Shown here: one piece after another, positions 60,412-64,000 of the stretch | How positions within the stretch are numbered: the first letter of the stretch is position 1 | Layout: each line of letters begins with the position of its first letter | Assembly: GCA_017387505.1 (NCBI GenBank) | Contig: JAFOFB010000020.1 | Span: 1 to 64,000, forward strand | Source of the DNA: Methanocorpusculum sp. | GTDB taxonomy: Archaea > Halobacteriota > Methanomicrobia > Methanomicrobiales > Methanocorpusculaceae | DNA length: 64,000 nt | Direction of reading: 5' to 3' | The notes under the pieces: generated by a model | Database searches by the model: none | What the model saw: only the letters and a program-made list of their open reading frames with translations | Told to the model about the DNA's origin: nothing | Translations under genes and position numbers: made by a program

Positions 60412-63009
60412 TCACTGTCTCTGTACGGTAATCATGACATCATCAGCCATGATAACATCGACTTCCTGACCGGAAACGGTGTAGGTGTAGGTAACCTTCC
60501 ATGCGTCTTCCGGTACAGAAATCTCTTCTCCGTCTGCAACAATAACTGCCGGCGGGTTAACCTTGTCCTCGTCAGATAATGCCTGGACTGCCTTCATGAA
60601 AGCTCCTGCCTTTGCACGGAGAGTCTTTCCGACAACACTCTTGTTGAAGACAACATCTCCAACCTTCTTCTCGAGGGCCGGTTCTTCTGCCTTCCAGACA
60701 ACCTCAGCGTTCATGGTTCTTCCAAGGTCACCGGAGTCATCGATGTCATGGTTTGGAGTGTAGATAGTAACAACACCAAGAGGTGCGTTTAACGCCAGGC
60801 CTGCATCATGCTTGTACTTACGAAGCACACCTGCCATCTTGACAACTAAGTCACCATCGCGGAGTGCTGCTTCATCATCGAAGGAGAAGGTGGTCCACGG
60901 GTGATCGATGATTCTCTTTCCGCCGGATAAGTGGTGGTAGCATTCCTGTGCGAAGAACGGAATGTACGGGGAAAGCATGGTACAGATTGCATCAAGAGTG
61001 GTCTCAAGAGTGTAGACTGCACCTGCTCTTTCCGGCTCTTCGCTGTAGAGTCTGCCCTTGACGAACTCAAGGTACTCGTCTGCCATGATGTTCCATGCGA
61101 AGTCACGGACAATCTTTAATCCCTTGTCGAAGAGGTAGGATTCCATTGCATCGGTGACGTCAGCTACGGTCTTGGAGAGGTTTGCAAGCATCCAGCGGTC
61201 GATGAGAGTGGATGGTGCGTCAGTCTTTGCGACCGGGGATTCCTTCTGAATCTGGGAGAGGGAGAATCTGACGATGTTCCACATCTTGGTCTGGAAACGG
61301 GATGCTGCAACAACATCGTTCCAGTTGAAGAGAATGTCCTGACCGGTGGAGGAGCCTGCTGCTGCCCACTGTCTGAGTGCGTCAACACCGTATGGTCCCA
61401 TAACATCTTCCGGACCAATAACGTTATCGCGGGACTTGGACATCTTGAATCCGTCCTCACCTAAGACCATACCGTTGATTAAGATACCGTCCCATGGCTT
61501 CTCACCGAGGAGTGCCATGCTTCTGAGGATGGTGTAGAATGCCCAGGTTCTGATGATATCGTGACCCTGCGGGCGAATCTGTGCCGGGAAGTACAGCGGC
61601 ATTCCGCTTCCGTCCCATCCGGTAACGTGGAGGTCAGTGATAGAGGAGTCCATCCAGGTATCGAGAACATCAGTCTCGCCGGTAAAGGAAGTGCTTCCAC
61701 ACTTAGGACATGCATGCTTTGGCTTGTCGATTGTCGGGTCGATTGGAAGGTCTGCTTCGTCTGGGAGAATCATCTCGCCGCACTGGTCACAGAACCAGAC
61801 CGGAATCGGGGTTGCGAAGAGACGCTGACGGGAGATACACCAGTCCCACTCCATCTGTTCTGCCCAGTTCTCAAGACGCTGAAGCATGTGTTCTGGGTAC
61901 CATTTGATATCACGTGCTGCTTTGACGATTTCGTCTCCCTTGACTTTGACGAACCACTGGCGTTCGGAGAGGATTTCAATCGGAGTCTTGCATCTCCAGC
62001 ATCCTCCAACTCTCTGCTGAATCTTCTTCTGGTCCTTTAAGATTCCAAGAGCACGCATATCTTCGAGAATTGCCGCACGTCCTTCCTTTGCGGTCATTCC
62101 TTCGTATTTGCCGCAGAGTGCGGTTAAGGTTCCCTTCGGGGTTAATGCTTTTCTAAGCGGTAAGTGGTGTTTCTTCCACCAGAACACATCAGTCTTGTCA
62201 CCGAAAGTACAAATCATTACAGCACCGGAACCGAATTCCATGTCGACTGCATCATCTGCGATGATTGTGACTTCGTGGCCGAAGATTGGGACCTTTAAGG
62301 TGTTTCCGACGATGGACTTGTAGCGGTCATCATCCGGGTGGACTGCAACAGCAACACAGGCTGCGAGGAGTTCAGGTCTGGTTGTTGCGATTTCGAGTCC
62401 GTCGAAGTCGAAGAAGTTGAGGAAGGTTTCTCCATCGTAGTAGGATACTTCTGCGAATGCGATTGCTGTTTCACAGCGGGTACAGAAGTTTACCGGGTGT
62501 TCATCCTGGTAGATGTATCCTGCTTTGAGCATACGCAGGAAGGAGAGCTGAGTCTTTCCGTAGTAGTACGGCTCCATGGTGATGTATTCGTTACTCCAGT
62601 CAACGGAGAATCCCATGGTACGAAGAGACTGTCTCATCTTTTCGATGTTTTCAACAGTCAGCTCACGGCACATTCTTCTAAACTCTTCACGGCTTACATC
62701 GTTTTTGGTGATGTTGTGAATCTCTTCGACTTTAACTTCAGTCGGGAGACCGTGACAGTCCCAGCCCTGCGGAAACATGACGTTGTATCCGGTCATGCGT
62801 TTGTAGCGGGCGATGATATCCATATAGACCCAGTTTAACGCGTGTCCGATGTGAAGTTTTCCGGTCGGATACGGTGGAGGGGTGTCGATTACATATTGCG
62901 GTTTTTTCGAGTCTTTCTCGAAATAGAAGTCGCTGTCGTCCCACTGGTCAAGCCAGCGCTTCTCGACAGCTGCAAAGTCATAATTCTTTGGAAGCTCCTC
63001 AAGAGACAT
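60412..63009 (-). CDS. valS: Valyl-tRNA synthetase
   Basis: Charges tRNA-Val. The 865-residue protein has the class I signatures HIGH (53-56, in [11 protein letters not shown]) and KMSKS (about 520, in [11 protein letters not shown]), the editing domain between them ([19 protein letters not shown]-type [10 protein letters not shown]), and a CP1 zinc-binding pair CDQCG..CPKCG. The C-terminal anticodon-binding domain is present but the end coiled coil of bacterial enzymes is absent, as is usual in archaea. Confidence 0.95.
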   Translation of the reverse strand: MSLEELPKNYDFAAVEKRWLDQWDDSDFYFEKDSKKPQYVIDTPPPYPTGKLHIGHALNWVYMDIIARYKRMTGYNVMFPQGWDCHGLPTEVKVEEIHNITKNDVSREEFRRMCRELTVENIEKMRQSLRTMGFSVDWSNEYITMEPYYYGKTQLSFLRMLKAGYIYQDEHPVNFCTRCETAIAFAEVSYYDGETFLNFFDFDGLEIATTRPELLAACVAVAVHPDDDRYKSIVGNTLKVPIFGHEVTIIADDAVDMEFGSGAVMICTFGDKTDVFWWKKHHLPLRKALTPKGTLTALCGKYEGMTAKEGRAAILEDMRALGILKDQKKIQQRVGGCWRCKTPIEILSERQWFVKVKGDEIVKAARDIKWYPEHMLQRLENWAEQMEWDWCISRQRLFATPIPVWFCDQCGEMILPDEADLPIDPTIDKPKHACPKCGSTSFTGETDVLDTWMDSSITDLHVTGWDGSGMPLYFPAQIRPQGHDIIRTWAFYTILRSMALLGEKPWDGILINGMVLGEDGFKMSKSRDNVIGPEDVMGPYGVDALRQWAAAGSSTGQDILFNWNDVVAASRFQTKMWNIVRFSLSQIQKESPVAKTDAPSTLIDRWMLANLSKTVADVTDAMESYLFDKGLKIVRDFAWNIMADEYLEFVKGRLYSEEPERAGAVYTLETTLDAICTMLSPYIPFFAQECYHHLSGGKRIIDHPWTTFSFDDEAALRDGDLVVKMAGVLRKYKHDAGLALNAPLGVVTIYTPNHDIDDSGDLGRTMNAEVVWKAEEPALEKKVGDVVFNKSVVGKTLRAKAGAFMKAVQALSDEDKVNPPAVIVADGEEISVPEDAWKVTYTYTVSGQEVDVIMADDVMITVQRQ

Positions 63010-63116
63010 GTGGGGTTATATTTGTCTCTAATCCCTTATTATTATCACGTGATGTGTGTCTTGGAATGGACTTTCCACACCAAGAATTTATACAGTTTCC
63101 ACGCACATTTTTAATG

Positions 63117-63177
63117 GGCAAATGATGATAGTTACCCCCGCTGAGATTCGTCAGTGATGACGCAGGGTTCTGATGCC
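63117..63177 (+). ncRNA. C/D box guide sRNA
   Basis: A short RNA that guides 2'-O-methylation with L7Ae, Nop5 and fibrillarin. All boxes are present: C ATGATGA (63122-63128), D' CTGA (63141-63144), C' GTGATGA (63154-63160) and D CTGA (63170-63173). GGCA (63117-63120) and TGCC (63174-63177) form a short end stem. A TATA-like TTTATAC (63088-63094) lies about 25 bases upstream. The D' guide TAGTTACCCCCG is complementary to CGGGGGTAACTA, a sequence of the kind found at helix 69 of archaeal 23S rRNA. The D guide is CGCAGGGTT; its target is not recognised. Confidence 0.85.
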
Positions 63178-63220
63178 TAATTCTTTTTGTAATGTTTGCT
63201 TATCTTCTGTGAACTGTTTC

Positions 63221-63235
63221 GTGTACTATATACAC
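63221..63235 (+). promoter_or_regulatory. Palindrome over the TATA box of the GfcR-like gene
   Basis: GTGTA-CTATA-TACAC is symmetrical in its arms and contains the TATA element (about 63225-63233). The gene starts at 63258, about 25 bases on, so transcription should begin at the ATG. A protein bound here would block the core promoter; autoregulation by the gene product is one possibility. Confidence 0.5.
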
Positions 63236-63257
63236 TTCAAAAACCAATATAATACAC

Positions 63258-63854
63258 ATGTCTTCATTAGAAGAACTCATGGAAAAAGCACGGATGCTCC
63301 ATGCTGAAGGACATCCGACCGGTCAGATTGCTGACGAGCTCAGCTTATCCACTGATACCATTACCTGGATGTTGACTCAGGGTAAGAGTAATGCATCCGC
63401 ACCAAAAGATGTACACATCGACTGGACCGTTGTCAGTTCCGATGCAAACCTTTTAAACGGCATTGCATCTATGCTCATGGTCAACTTCGAAAACAACTGT
63501 GCAGAAGACGAAGAAGTCGATGCAATTGTTGGAGTTGACGCCGCAGGAATTCCGCTTGGAACCTTAATGGCCGCCGAGCACGGATTAAACCTCGCAATCT
63601 ACCACCCGTCCAAACACAACGCCGACACCAACTGCGGAAGCATCTCCGGAAACTTCAGCAAGGTCACCGGAAAGCGCTGTCTTATCGTAGATGACTGCAT
63701 CACAACCGGCAACACCTTAGCAGAAATCGTCACTTACCTCCGCCGCCACAAGGCATACCCGGTAGGTATCTGCGTCCTCTTTGATAAGCGCGGTGTAAGA
63801 GAAATCGAGGGAGTTCCAGTCTACCCGCTCTTTAGCGTTAAACGTATCGACTAA
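63258..63854 (+). CDS. gfcR: GfcR-type transcription regulator with phosphoribosyltransferase domain
   Basis: A 198-residue protein: a helix-turn-helix at about 5-45 (ARMLHAEGHPTGQIADELSLSTDTITWML) and a PyrE-like domain after 60 with the PRPP loop CLIVDDCITTGNT near 142-154. Annotated widely as orotate phosphoribosyltransferase-like. In Haloferax the homologue GfcR activates glycolytic genes, so a regulatory role is likely. Transcript is probably leaderless. It is the first gene right of the C/D RNA. Confidence 0.9.
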   Translation: MSSLEELMEKARMLHAEGHPTGQIADELSLSTDTITWMLTQGKSNASAPKDVHIDWTVVSSDANLLNGIASMLMVNFENNCAEDEEVDAIVGVDAAGIPLGTLMAAEHGLNLAIYHPSKHNADTNCGSISGNFSKVTGKRCLIVDDCITTGNTLAEIVTYLRRHKAYPVGICVLFDKRGVREIEGVPVYPLFSVKRID

Positions 63855-63894
63855 TTGGACACACCAATACAACAGATTTATATAGACGTCCAAT
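63854..63894 (+). promoter_or_regulatory. Inverted repeat bracketing the TATA box of the last gene
   Basis: ATTGGAC (63854-63860) and GTCCAAT (63888-63894) are perfect complements and enclose a TATA box, ATTTATATA (about 63876-63884). The gene that follows has a ribosome site GGAG (63917-63920) and an ATG at 63932. Such bracketing is typical of a repressor site; control of a chaperonin gene by heat is a possible reason. Confidence 0.45.
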
Positions 63895-63931
63895 CCACCA
63901 TTTAATCACGAGTATAGGAGAATAACTAGTT

Positions 63932-64000
63932 ATGGCATACAATCCGAACCAGCCGGTCGTTATCTTCAAAGATAACGTCGAGCGCACCCCGGGACAGGAA
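63932..64000 (+). CDS. Probable thermosome subunit, N-terminal fragment
   Basis: The window ends 23 codons into this gene. The visible start, MAYNPNQPVVIFKDNVERTPGQ, resembles the N terminus of archaeal group II chaperonins (QPV.IL..G..R..G). The evidence is short, so the name is tentative. Ribosome site GGAG lies 11 bases before the ATG, and the promoter is bracketed by an inverted repeat. Confidence 0.55.
   Translation, partial: MAYNPNQPVVIFKDNVERTPGQE

Overview
The window comes from a methanogenic archaeon, most likely a member of the Methanomicrobiales (Methanocorpusculum-like; this genus-level guess is inference). The evidence is: the McrA arginine methylase Mmp10, the tetrahydromethanopterin enzyme MptE, HypD for [NiFe] hydrogenase, a ferredoxin plus geranylgeranyl reductase pair for archaeal lipids, the archaeal shikimate route (ADH synthase, DHQ synthase II, GHMP shikimate kinase), tRNA genes without encoded CCA, TATA boxes about 25 bases before many leaderless starts, T-run terminators, an archaeal RNase P RNA and a C/D box guide RNA. 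Coding density is high and most genes are housekeeping.

Layout. 1-2035: RNase P RNA on the minus strand, divergent from trpB2 with a palindrome between them. 2448-8710: minus-strand genes for an acetyltransferase, an MBL hydrolase, an AAA ATPase, a radical SAM/HhH protein, MptE and an RCK-DHH protein. 8843-9118: two identical tandem tRNA-Lys genes with duplicated leaders. 10529-13007: a polar amino acid ABC transporter whose binding protein has its two lobes in permuted order. 13131-16552: PhoU/TrkA_C protein, S1-OB-DHH nuclease and a small winged-helix protein. 16612-20098: radical SAM repair-type protein, ferredoxin and a short geranylgeranyl reductase, an SDR and tRNA-Phe. 20194-31464: a DHH protein, a degenerate Fic protein, Pth2, TruD, an SLC41/MgtE-like carrier, a U32 protein with a 36-residue membrane peptide and an M1 aminopeptidase, and prephenate dehydratase. 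31489-39349: class I aldolase, RNase III-like protein with Mmp10, acyl-CoA synthetase, CYTH protein, HTH protein, PurH. 39426-43875: a tightly packed six-gene module of zinc-ribbon membrane proteins, a coiled-coil protein and an SPFH protein with zinc ribbons. 43972-48287: zinc finger protein, lipoprotein, HypD, NhaC-type antiporter. 48379-55746: a seven-gene chorismate operon with 4-base overlaps. 56005-64000: TldD/TldE, a frameshifted phosphoesterase, a Fic protein, ValS, a C/D box RNA, a GfcR-like regulator and the start of a probable thermosome gene.

How the genes work together. The aromatic amino acid genes form the clearest pathway: the class I aldolase at 31489 may supply the precursor sugar for ADH synthase, the operon runs from ADH to chorismate and on to prephenate dehydrogenase, and pheA and trpB2 stand elsewhere in the window. 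Two copies of a 15-base palindrome (TGCTAACATSTAGCA) flank the operon promoter, and a close third copy lies before the acyl-CoA synthetase.

The signals most worth following are the SPFH/zinc-ribbon module, which resembles bacterial membrane-stress operons of the pspA-ydjGHI kind; the circularly permuted solute-binding protein; the paired aro operators; and the C/D RNA, whose D' guide matches the helix 69 region of 23S rRNA. All are read from sequence alone; no alignment or database search was run.
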